From the NCBI GenBank assembly GCA_028023455.1, contig JAQFVV010000027.1:9979845-10043844 (forward strand): a stretch of 64,000 nucleotides of DNA, in the 5' to 3' direction. Within the stretch, counting starts at the first letter, position 1. Each line of letters begins with the position of its first letter. Below are positions 45,345 through 56,600 of this stretch, piece after piece. The DNA is from Epiperipatus broadwayi. Taxonomy: Eukaryota > Onychophora > Udeonychophora > Euonychophora > Peripatidae. Made by a program: the position numbers and the translations under genes. The notes below the pieces were generated by a model. It did not search any database, had not been told where the DNA came from, and saw only the letters and a program-made list of their open reading frames with translations.

Positions 45345-45601
45345 TGTAAATAGAGGGATTTGAACTTTAGGATTTTCAGTTTATATTCATCCTCCAAAAC
45401 ATCTCAAACAACCGATATACATGTCCACACTTATATAAAAAAGATAAATTTTCCTCAATATAAGTATTTCGTGTAGAACTAGCACTCACAGTTAAACAGA
45501 TCATAATCTCCCACACATATATACAATTGATGCTCGGCTTATATTAAGATAGCAATCCCTTAAACTTAAATGGACAGGCTTCGATCTTCTTATCACACCA
45601 A
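45345..45601 (-). repeat. SINE-like repeat, second long copy
   Basis: Aligns with 32800-33065; shares AAGTATTTCGTG, CTTATATTAAGATAGCAAT and AATGGACAGGCTTCGA. The tRNA-type box is more decayed here. Confidence 0.5.
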
Positions 45602-45612
45602 CAATTCAATTA

Positions 45613-45760
45613 TATATCACATGATCACCATCTCTTATACTAGCACATAATTGTTATTAACAAGACACTAGATAGAAATTTTATGCACAAACCTTCTGGC
45701 ATCCATTGATTACTGTGGTTGGCACAGGGTGGCACTACTGTATGGAGAGTTTTGCCTTGT
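45613..45760 (+). mobile_element. Short composite hammerhead-repeat insertion
   Basis: 148 bp between CAATTCAATTA copies (45602-45612 and 45761-45771). Left 50 bases inverted (ATCACATGATCACC ...), right part direct from ACACTAGATAG to GAGAGTTTTGCCTTGT. The ribozyme is not included. Confidence 0.7.
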
Positions 45761-45771
45761 CAATTCAATTA

Positions 45772-46289
45772 CATAATTCATGAGAATTTTCAGAAACGAC
45801 TGTGTAAAATATTTAAGTATATAATTATTGATGATTCAAAAATATAAAAATTGTAAAAAAAATTAGAATTGTAAAAAGAAATTTCATAGATGAAATTACA
45901 GAACAAATTCACAACTGCATTTTCATTCAATCAAAATAAAAATGACAATAAACTAAGAATGAGAATCAAACTTGACATGGTGAGGGCCAATCAGATGGAT
46001 ATAAATTTACATAATGGTTTTTATTTATTTGTATAAAAAAACTCTTCCATATGGTTGATAGTTTGGCTTTTCATTATATTTATTAATACAATTCAATCTT
46101 TCTAAAATCTCTATGGTAATTTCAAATAGTCTTTAATGGCAACTGTTACATCTAAAAAGGCCTTTGGTTTTGGAAAAATCTATATGGTGAGCAATATCTA
46201 AAATATGGAAGTCAGTGCTGAAGATAACAAACGACTTTTATTGTATTAATATGCCCATCTCTTCAAACACTAATGTGATTATTTACTCC
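45772..46289. other. AT-rich stretch, nothing recognised
   Basis: No gene supported. Confidence 0.35.
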
Positions 46290-46723
46290 TATATATATAT
46301 GTAAAAGGAACTACAGACAGTATCAGACGTATATTAAAACACTATAATATAGATACAGCATTTTCTGCTCATCAAAAGATCAGCAATATAATAACCAAGC
46401 CCAAGGATTCAATCCCTCTTGAATCTCATGGTGTCTATCAAATCTCATGTAAAAATTGTAAAGTTTCTTACATAGGTATGAGTAATCGTCGCATCAGTGT
46501 TAGGAGAGATGAGCATGCTAATGCAGTTAAACAATACTCATCATCATCAGCACTCTCACTCCATACTATAGATTCAGGTCATAAAATTGATTTTTCTAGT
46601 ACCAGGATCATATCCAGATGTGATAATCTCTACCAGTGCAAAATTAGAGAAGCCATTGAGATATGTAAAAGGCCAGATTGTATCAATAAGCGAGATGATA
46701 CATGCAAACTTCCTCCTATTTGA
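46290..46723 (+). pseudogene. Penelope-like element C-terminus with GIY-YIG domain
   Basis: The frame continues upstream of the first ATG (46478). It reads KGTTDSIRRILKHYNIDTAF as the RT-nuclease linker, then GVYQISCKNCKVSYIGMSNR with intact GIY-YIG-type G-V-Y and Y-I-G, RRDEH and a CIN-type end (CINKRDDTC). 5'-truncated; the nuclease part itself is open. It is a third PLE subfamily, distinct from the 5.5- and 30.5-kb elements. Confidence 0.75.
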
Positions 46724-46844
46724 AAAGATTTTTTTAAAAAACATTCCTAAATTTAACATTTTTGCTATTGGTGGAATTTTAACGTTTTATTCAAATCAGT
46801 GATTGTAGCGCCTCTACAACCGTCTTTCTACCTTTTATAACTCT

Positions 46845-46878
46845 GTGGATGACTTGTGTGACCAAGTCGAAACGTCAG
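46845..46878 (+). other. PLE terminal hairpin with GAAACGTC
   Basis: TGGATGA followed by a hairpin GACTTG/CAAGTC and then GAAACGTC. This motif ends many PLEs and resembles a hammerhead, but two bases between the hairpin and GAAA and the missing CTG depart from the ribozyme consensus. Confidence 0.35.
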
Positions 46879-46974
46879 TATATTAATATTAAAAGTGTTT
46901 TAACACAGATGAACTCGCAAAATATGTATTTTATATATTTAACCCATGCAAATCTTTGTTTTAACATATTGTGA

Positions 46975-47230
46975 CAATCAGATGATGTATGTTGGTTTAA
47001 CCCAGTTCGAATACTAAGCGAAAGTACCTCGAGGCCACCCATACGCGAGATATTAAATCAAGAATACTGTGACCTCTGCCCTATTCGCCTATTCTCGAGG
47101 CTAATTACGAACCAATAACATTATCTGAGCCATACATAAATTATTTTTCAACCGGCCAAGCTTAGCATCAATGGAAGAGACATGGACGGGAACACCTACG
47201 GAGCTAAATAGTTAAATGTGCATAAAAGTA
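46975..47230 (+). pseudogene. Decayed Penelope-like GIY-YIG fragment
   Basis: MMYVGLTQFEY followed, after a frame change, by KRKYLEATHTRDIKSRIL fits the Y-V-G-x-T ... L-x-E-H-x-R-D-I pattern of PLE nucleases. The remainder to about 47230 has no clear match. GC content is higher than in the surroundings. Confidence 0.4.
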
Positions 47231-47899
47231 CTATGAAAAATGTGTTTTGCGTGCCTGGATCATTGGAAAAGTAAAATAAAGCATTATAATAAAATTAGGA
47301 AACTCAAGCTTTTTATAGTTAAATAATATGTTTAATTAATGACTTTAAAATAATAATGATTTAATGGCCTCCGCTATTCCCCTAAGTTCATGAAAACTAA
47401 TTAGACAATGAAAATAGATTAAACGATATAATATTTTTGCAGTCTAAGTCTTTTCTTCCCAATTTTAATAAAATTGTCAACTCAAATCTCCTCGATAAAG
47501 TACAATAGTAAAAATCTTTCGCAAAGCATTTTCTAATTGCTTTGCATTAAAAACAGACAGTTTAAAAATTATTTAAGATGTATATAGCTAAATCAGATAT
47601 ACGTAATAAGCTAATGGCGGACTAAAGAGGTGTTATCGAAGAGAGCAAGTTGGCAAACAAAGGAAACTTACTTGTATGGAATTTAGAAACATAAATAAAA
47701 TTGGAGATTTTAAATGAAAAAATTAACTTTTAAACTTAACCGCAATGGAATACAAAATATATATACATGTTAGTAATGAAGAATAGCAAAGGAAAAAGGG
47801 TTAAATATATATAGATAGATGATCACGCAATATATATATATATATCTAAGACTAGTCTAATAAAAATGGTTACATAACAAATATAATTAAATACAACAT
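47231..47899. other. AT-rich stretch, nothing recognised
   Basis: (TA)n tract near 47830. No gene supported. Confidence 0.35.
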
Positions 47900-48500
47900 T
47901 TCATAAATATAATTCAATGAAGCAATTGAAAAAAAGGGTATAAACAAAAAAAAGGGTAGAAAGTAAATAGTTCAATGGAGAGATATGATTACCATACTGG
48001 TTCCTTGCTCCTGTTCGGCGGCGGCGTGGCTTGATCCAACCGTCGATAGGTATTTGTCTGGACAATGAAAATGGAAATATGTAGCATGGTTTCACGAAAA
48101 GTCCTACAGACACGGCACAGAGTTCAGATTATATTGGGTGGATACTATGGCATTTTGATGGTATTTAAGAAACTCGGCGATAGGCAAAGCTATTTATTTG
48201 CCTAGCCAAGCATAGTAGAATCCATCAAATTCATATGACTTTTAGCTTGAGCATGTTCAAACTTCTCCATGATTTTGAAGACGACAGTTGTCTAACTTTT
48301 TGGAATAAAATCTCCACAAGCAAAATCTGAAAGAGTTCTCCAAAGAGAAATCTGAATGCCAGCAAAAAAACTCTGAATAACCAAGTCTTTTGTTCTCACT
48401 TTTATTTATACCCTCTTTGTCAGCTACCTTCTATTGTTTGTATGATCTTAGATCTTGATAAGCCCCTCCTCATTCCTTTGTTTCAAAGTAACACTTTCTA
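47900..48500 (-). other. Possible LTR/leader region of an unidentified retroelement
   Basis: Minus strand: TATAAATA (48410-48403), then about 390 bases later a GC-rich segment CGCCGCCGAACAGGAGC (near 48022-48006) that resembles a Lys-type primer binding site. No second LTR or internal genes were found, and the 70-codon frame at 47901-48113 matches nothing I know. A host first exon is an alternative. Confidence 0.25.
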
Positions 48501-49439
48501 AAAAAAATAACTTACTTGTTTATTCTAAATTTCTTTCTTTAAACTTTGAATTTTATTAATTAAAAAAGAAAGAGAAGGCCATCTTTAATTTGACTTGAAT
48601 GGGCTCACTAATTTAAACATACATTCCTTTAGAAAATGTTGGTGGGCTTATCTCAAAATGAAATCATACGCCATATTTTAACAAGATTTTAACAAAAAAT
48701 ATATTATTTTTTTATAGTAAAATAAGCATTTTTAAAATAAGCATTTTATTTCAGCAGAATTTTGCATTAACTCATATATATACGCTTGACGTATATATTT
48801 TACAAGTAATTTTTATTAACAGAAATCTAATCTTAGAATGGAATTTATTTAACAAAATATTTAAATGCAAATACAAATTATATAAACGCAATTAATTTTA
48901 GCTTTAATGCAAAACCCTGCTGATATTGGATTATAAACTTAATTCAGGTCTATAATACTAACCAAGTTTATAGAAGGCTGTGAAGCATGGATCGGACTTC
49001 AGATCCATTGCTTCAATATATATATATATAACCTGATATACTCTGCAGGGAATCTCCTAGATTCCTTGAACCTTATGAAGGATTAAATTAATTTTTATAA
49101 CTTTCTATTTTTGCAATAACAACATAATAATCTCTATCCAGCTGAAGATAAAATGTTATTTTACCGAAATTTTGCTAATTGTATACTTTAATATTTTACA
49201 CGGTTGTTCCTGAAAGTTTTTATAAATTTTAATATATCTTTTGTTGTGACAACTATTTCACCATAATGGTGCATATAATATATATGTGCATGCATATCCA
49301 TATGAAATAGATTTTAAAAAATAAATAAACTATACAAAGAAAAAATATTTACATTTATATATAAATAATTATCACAATGAGATTGTAGGTTTGCATAAAT
49401 AAATAAAAAAAAATTTTTTTTCTCTCATCACTTTTTTGT
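48501..49439. other. AT-rich stretch, nothing recognised
   Basis: No gene supported. Confidence 0.35.
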
Positions 49440-49705
49440 CACCTAGTGTAAGATTTAATAATCACTAGATACCAGATGGAAGTAATATAATTTTCTTCTT
49501 CTTTCTTTTCCTATGTATTGATTTCTACTTTTATATATCCCATTTACAACTTTCTTAAACACTTTATCAATACTGAAAAATTGTTTAAGAAAGTTGTAAA
49601 TAGTAGATGCCAGATGGTAGTGCTTATTAAATACTTATACCATACTGTCTTATCGAACATCTCCAGACTAATTTCTAGCTTAAGATTTTCACTACTGAGC
49701 TTTTG
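49440..49705 (-). repeat. Decayed family-B repeats with a small perfect hairpin
   Basis: Family-B words in minus orientation (CACCTAGTGTAAG; CCAGACTAATTTCTAGCTTA). Between them a 16-bp perfect inverted repeat (ACAACTTTCTTAAACA and its complement, about 49550-49601) surrounds a 20-base loop. Confidence 0.4.
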
Positions 49706-50599
49706 GAGAGTATACCTGAATCTTTTGATCTAACACACTTTTTCTCCACCAATGATCTTTTATTTCATTATTAATCTGCTGGACCAAAGTAAAAAAATAT
49801 GTCAAGTAATATCTTATTGGTTAATTTAAAAATACTGTAATACAATTGCATTTTACAATTCTGAAGAAGGCTGATGGATAATCAAAACAGTCAACATCTT
49901 AATAAAAAGAATTGCTAAATGTGCGAGAGAAAGAATAGAATTTATTGATCAATTTTAAAATAAGCAATGAAAAACAAAAAAAAATGTAATTAATATTTAT
50001 ATAAGTACACACATGAATATATTTGTTTATAAAATAAGAAATAAAACAGAAGTCAGATTTAACTTCAAATAATTTATACATAAATTCTACCTTTATTTTT
50101 AAATTTAATCATGAATATAAATACTGTATATGCATACGTCATTTCTTTAATGTTGATCTTTAATTCGAAAATTAGAGAAAAACATATGTATATAAATGCC
50201 CAATTTTTTTTTAAATAAAAAAAAAATTTGCAAATTATTGCTATTAAATAAATAATTTTTCTTCTTTCACAAATAATAATAATTACATTGTAAAACCATC
50301 AGGAATGATAATTTTAATTTAAAAAAAAAAATTGATTCTTAAAATATCAAAATATGATAAATCAAAAATATATGTACAAAATTCTAAAATGATGTTTTTG
50401 TTCCAATGATAAGAATCTAAATGTAAAAATGCATGATGATGATGATAAAAATAAAATATCTATGAGGAGTCGCTGAAGACGGAACCTTTGGTTTCATTTA
50501 TGTACATGTATAAAAAAATATATTTCAAAAGTAGAAAAGTTAAGTTTGATCAAACGTTCAATTTGAACAATTATTTGGATGCGTCAACTGCAAACTTAT
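49706..50599. other. Probable 3' UTR side of the SOAT gene
   Basis: Downstream (minus strand) of the SOAT stop codon. No clear poly(A) site could be chosen; AATAAA on the minus strand occurs near 50091-50096. A decayed CTGAAGA/AAAAC motif lies near 49862. Confidence 0.3.
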
Positions 50600-50665
50600 T
50601 CAGCTGCTGCTAGCTGATATGGAACAAAACCACGAACGAGGAATAAAATAATCCAAGAAGGAATC
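50600..50665 (-). CDS. SOAT: SOAT terminal coding exon
   Basis: Acceptor TTTCTTTAAG ends at 50666. It encodes DSFLDYFIPRSWFC plus a short serine-rich end, then TGA at 50600-50602; 22 codons, phase 0. Confidence 0.8.
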   Translation of the reverse strand, partial: DSFLDYFIPRSWFCSISASSS

Positions 50666-53600
50666 CTTAAAGAAAAAAAAAAAGATTAAATAACAGAATA
50701 AAACTGATAAGAAATATATATCAGTTTCACCCACATACATAGTTCTTGGAGTGCAATATTTATGAAATAAAATTTATACTTAATCTACATTAAATAAATA
50801 TAGAGATGTAAAGGATACAGATGTAGTCAAGTATATTCAATTTTGTTTTTAGCCATTATGTGGAGCTAATGAAGCCATACTGGGATAAACTCATTGATAA
50901 ATTGAATCTAATATTTTGAGAATTGATTTCTCATAATAGTTCCTAATATGACTAACAAATTAGACGTATAATTTCAAACCTCTTATTATTTATAATTGAC
51001 ATTTTTGTTCAAATATTTATTATTTGTTTTTTAAATTTCTTATTTGGTTTTGAAAAAAGTAAGAGAAAAAAAAAAGGTCAATTGTAAGTTTTGACTTTTA
51101 TGAAAACAATACTAAAGGCCAAAAGAAAAATTACTGACTACTAATTTTTATTAATTTTCATAAAATAAATTGGCTTTTGTACAAACAAACTTTTATGTAA
51201 TACAATACTAAAGGTAACGGTTAAAATGAATTTTTTTTTTTAGCATTATAAATGATAAGTTATAAGTGAAATGGTAATCATGTGATGTTTATTGGCTTTA
51301 TAAGTGATAAACTGAGTAAACATTCTGAAGAAAAGCGTGAAAGAGGTCCTGTTCACATCTATTTAAAAGCATCACCTAAAATGTAAGATTTTTTAATATA
51401 GAAGCCCAACTATATTAGTATTCACAAAAGTTTATTTTTAGATTTCTTTGTAAAAAAAAAAAAAATTTAATATAGGTTATGAAAATATTTCATTTACAGA
51501 TTTAATTTTGTTCTATTTTATTAAAAAATTTATCTACCTATTCATCATCATCATCAACCATTATCAATCCACTGCAGGATGGTCTCTCCAAGTTCAATCC
51601 AGCTCCGATTTTTAGCTTCTCTTCTCCACATCACCCCTGCACACTTTCTTATTTCATCCATCTAACATGTGGTCTCTTTCTGAGTCTTTTACAATCTCTT
51701 GGAATCCAGTTTAAGATTTCAATTGTCCATCTATCATCATTTCTTCTAGCAATATGTCCAGCCCAACTCCACTTCAATCTTTTAATTTTTTCAATGTCAG
51801 TAACACCTGTATGTTCTCTTACCCATATACTGCATTTTCGATCTCTTCTTGTTACTCCCACCATGCATCTCTCCATACTTCTTTGAATGGTCTGAAGTCT
51901 CTGTATTGCTCTTCTATTAAGTGTCCAAGTCTCAGATCCATAAGTAAGAACTGGCAAAACACATTTGTTAAAAACCTTCCTTTTCAAACACATAAGCATA
52001 TTCCCTTTTAGTATCAAGTTATTTCTACCAAAAGTACTCCAACCAAGTTTAATTCTATGATTAATTTCATCCATTATGTTTCCATCTGTATTAATGATCT
52101 GACCAAGATATTTGTAGCTGGTAACTTCTTCTAATTCATCATAATCAATCGTTATTTTCATATTTTGAGAAAATCGATTAAACATTACTTTAGTCTTTTT
52201 AATATTTATCTTTAGTCCTACTTTCATCTGATAACTCCTGCAACATTTCCTGTAGCTCTAAAGCATTATTTGCAAAAACTACATCATCCGCAAAATCTAA
52301 ATGATTTAAATAATCTCCATTTACTTTCACTCCTTTAGCTTCCCATTTTAATCCACAAAATATTTCTTGCAGAACTGCTGTAAAAGGTTTTGGAGATATG
52401 GAGTCATCCTGTCTTACACGCTTCTCAATGTTGAATTTTCCCAGTATCATTATGTAATCTAATTGTTGCTGTTGCATTTTTATAAATATTCTTTAAAATA
52501 TGACAAACCTATTAACATCCCTAAAGTAAACTGAAATGTAAATTTATCGATTAGTTACTCCAGTATGGTTTCATTAGCTCCACATATTATTCAAAATCAT
52601 CAACTAAATTTTAAAATTGAAGGTAGATCCTTGACTATATTAATACTCACGTGGGACTTATAAAGTAACTGAGCCCAACAAAAGAGATTGGACCAGTTGT
52701 AATGCAAATTAGGAGTCATTTGCATATTTTCCTCATTATTTGTAACAACGAGTTTAATAAATAAAAGTAGAAATTTGTAATACATATACTGGATGTCCTA
52801 GTGAAAAAATGATGAGCTAATTCCCTGAACTGCCTGCAGCCCCATTTCTAAACCAACATTACATAGCAATATAGTTTAAATATTCACAAAAAATTTAGGA
52901 TGCCAGCATGTCTAGATAAGGAATTACAACAATACCTTTCTGATTTGCCTTCAATGCTCTTTCAGCTATCATGAAATTTTGCAAGCCATTTGAAAACATT
53001 CTTATGAATCATTCACCGCCATGTAAAAGTGGTATCATTCCAAACATTTCAGTAGTAGTTTTGCCGAGTTTAAAATAAATATTAGCATGTTGTTTCATCA
53101 TGAATTAAAATAGAAAAACCCACTATCATATTTCACATCATAATTTATGATCCAGACATGCTAACAACCTTAAAATTTTGGTAGTGGATAGCTAAACTAT
53201 ATTGCTATGTAGCATGTGATACGTCAGAGATGGTGTTTCAAACAGCTGGAAAGATAATCCCCAAACACCTTTTCATTTGGATATGTATATATATATATTT
53301 TTAAGCAAACATTTATTCACAGCAGTCACTTTTCAGCCAATATGTTAATCATTATTAATCATTATTTACAATTTTAGAAAATAAATTTCATTTATCCTTA
53401 AATACAGCCTTTTAAATTCAATAAAATTCAAATATATCTAATATTTTTATGCAAATGACAATAATCCCCAATCAAAAGTTCCAGCTATGGTGTTTTCTGT
53501 TCCTCTGTATGGATATGAAAGCATGACTCTCAAGAAGAATGACAAGGGAATAACCTTGTTTGGAAAACTGGCTGGGACTATTTGCAGTTATGGTACAAGC

Positions 53601-56600
53601 ACTTTACAAACAACATCTTAACACTACCAATTCTATTGGTAAATTCTGTATACCTACTAAAGGAAAAAGTGCCCACAATAAATTTTTGGATACTCAAATA
53701 TTACCATGAGAAATATTATTAGCAACTCAAGTCTACTTCTTTGCAGTGAACTTTCTATTCTTTTACATATTCATCCACTACCTATCAGAAGAGAAGTTGT
53801 CACACGGAAAATGTATAAGAGGCTGTTACATAGCCATCTAAGACTCATCTCAAAACAAGATCCCCTTTCTGGATATTCAATCAAGAATCTACAACAAAAA
53901 AAGTTATGACATAAACAATGGACTTCTTTTGAGTTCCAAACAGATTTCTTTTTTTCAGATTCAGTAATACAGCCATATGAATTTGATCTTCCTAGAAGCA
54001 ATTGGAGTATCATCAACAGATTTACGTTAATCCATAGTTATTGTATTCATCAGCTTATAAATGGAAGTTAATAATCACTGACTTATGTAGATGTAGACAA
54101 GGACAAACTATGAACTGCATAATTAACAACTATCCAATCTACGTCTATAGTGGCAGATATAACAAAGTCAATAATGAATCTATTTACTGGTTGGATTCTC
54201 TACAGGTTCCTTTATGATATTTTGTTTTTAATTAAGCTCCAATAAGCAAAAATAATAATGATTTTGAACTATAATGATTTTAAGATTTTGGAGGATACAA
54301 TGTACAGCAAGAAAAATGACACTGGACAATAGATATGGTTAGATATGAAATCTTACTTGAAGAACAAATCTACAAGTTCACTGATACTCAGAGAAGTTTG
54401 ACAATGAAAAATAGAACAACTAGCAATGTAGTGGGGAAACACCATTGTTGTATTAATAAATGTAACATTGTTCATATAATTCCTAGAAGTATTAATTTGA
54501 TGGGACATATAATAGTAATAATAATTAATATTTTATTTGGTGATTCTTTTAAGGAGAAAAGATGTAATGTATCACATACTGCTGCAAATATCTCTTAATT
54601 TGTGAAACTTACCAATTTTGTATTCAGTCCACTAAAATATACTTTAATCAATACAGATTTCATTTATACCTCTTTATTACTAATCTTCATCAAATAATAA
54701 ACATTATCAGTTGGTTCAATCTTTTCAAAAAACACCTCTCTCATTACACACTTTCCACAAGACCTTATTAATAGTGGACATTTCTGACTGATTAGCAGTC
54801 ATCTTGAGAAATTTCTGAAGAAGTCTACTAGTCAATCGAAATTGTTATACAAAAGTGCTTAAAATGAGAGATTTTTTTAAAATAAAGATTTAATAGAAGC
54901 AATACAATAAGACTGGAAAAATTTTGGATATCTTGAAAGAATTACGTAGCACTGCATATTTCAAGCAAAAATATCTTTCATGCAAAAGTACTTAAAATAT
55001 TTGAAAATAAAATAATTTCAAAAATAAACAAATGTTAAAAATCCAAATCTTACTAGAGTCATGGGGCAGTTGGCTCGGGCGTACCACTCCATACTGTATA
55101 AACACATAAGTAGACCGTTACCCATGAACAGGGTAATCCACATGAATACATTCCAGCTCCGAGAAACACGTTTATTTGTGAGAAATACGAAACCAACTAG
55201 AAAATAAGTAAAATACAACATTTAAAGTAATATATATAATCATAAATTTATTTTGAAAACAAAATACTGCTAAATTTTTTTAGCATGCACCAACAAAGTT
55301 AATTTTCTATTTTTATTTGATTATATGACATTCGAAAAATCCGAATGGTAAATCTTGCACAAAAGTTCAAGTGATCAGAATGAGACTTTAAAATTTTTTT
55401 CCGGCTATTTTATTACTAAGCTAACGCGGGACAGTTTTTAATTAGTTAATAATAAAAGCATAATAAATTCTTCAAAACTTAGAATTCATACCAGGCCAAT
55501 TTTTAAAATAAAAATAAAGTAACTTTATAATCAGTTGTTAAGGAAGTAGGATGACATTTGAGCATCAAATGTTTGGGTGAGCACGATAACTTCACACAAT
55601 TACCAAACTGATATATGTATTTACTTTCCTCACACATGCAAATAAATCTTATTTCTAATATATCAATTTTTTAAGAACAAAAGAAAAAATCTAATAGCAA
55701 ATGTTAATTCTACACTGACATCTTGATGAGAAATTCATAAAATAAATTCAATGTAATTGTCGTTAAGCTAAAAACTTATAAATACACTTCAAAATCTATA
55801 TGTTCAGTATTTTCAATCATAACTGTATACATTTAACAAAAAAAAAAAACTATTTTAGTTATCATTTTACGGATACAAAACTAATATATACGTAGAGATC
55901 CATAAATTATTCACCAAAAAAAAAAAGTAAAGAACTTGTTAAAGATTATAAGGTAGCTTTAAATATAGAGATTAAACCAATAAACATCACATGACCACCA
56001 CTTCTTATGCTTGTGTATAACTGTTTTAAAACAGGCAAAACTCACTATATGTATTGTCACACACAGCAAGCTAGAGTAATCCCAAGCATAAGAAGTGGTG
56101 GTCATGTGATGTTTATTGGCTTAAAACCAATCCTGCCTAATAGGATAGTGGTGGCTATGGTTATTAAAGAACCAGACACCAAAATGTATGGGTACTGAAC
56201 TGAGTTCAGACCCATATGACTATATAAGCTAATGGACTTGGATTGAAAACATTAAGGTGTTTTCAGTTTAAGACTCATAGTTTTGTAGTTAAGTGGAGAT
56301 AAAAGGTGGCTGTTGGAGGGTTGCATTAGATCCTAAGATCTAGGTGCAGTGCTCTCAGATCCAAGGCTCCTCACTGACGAAGGCCACAAGCCAGAAACTA
56401 GTCTGGGGATATTGGATGAGTAGGCACTAGATGGGGATTTTATGCACAAGCCTTCTGGCATCCATTGATTACTCTAGCTTGCTGTGTGTGGCAATATGTG
56501 TAGTGAGTTTTGCCTGTTTTAATATAGAGATTCCAGAATAAAGTGTGTTTAAATGTGTGGCAAAGAAAACTATGGAATCAATGAAAAGAAACTTTATCTA

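Noticed and set aside
46845-46878. Calling the PLE hairpin a hammerhead ribozyme
   Set aside because: The CTG of the core is missing and two unpaired bases separate the stem from GAAA.
54335-54598. 87-codon ORF in the SOAT intron
   Set aside because: No motif, low-complexity isoleucine-rich end, and no splice context.
55018-55053. Extension of the SOAT exon to the in-frame stop
   Set aside because: The sequence reads through a GTAAGA donor; the spliced product continues the SOAT alignment through the 50.6-kb exon, while the readthrough does not.
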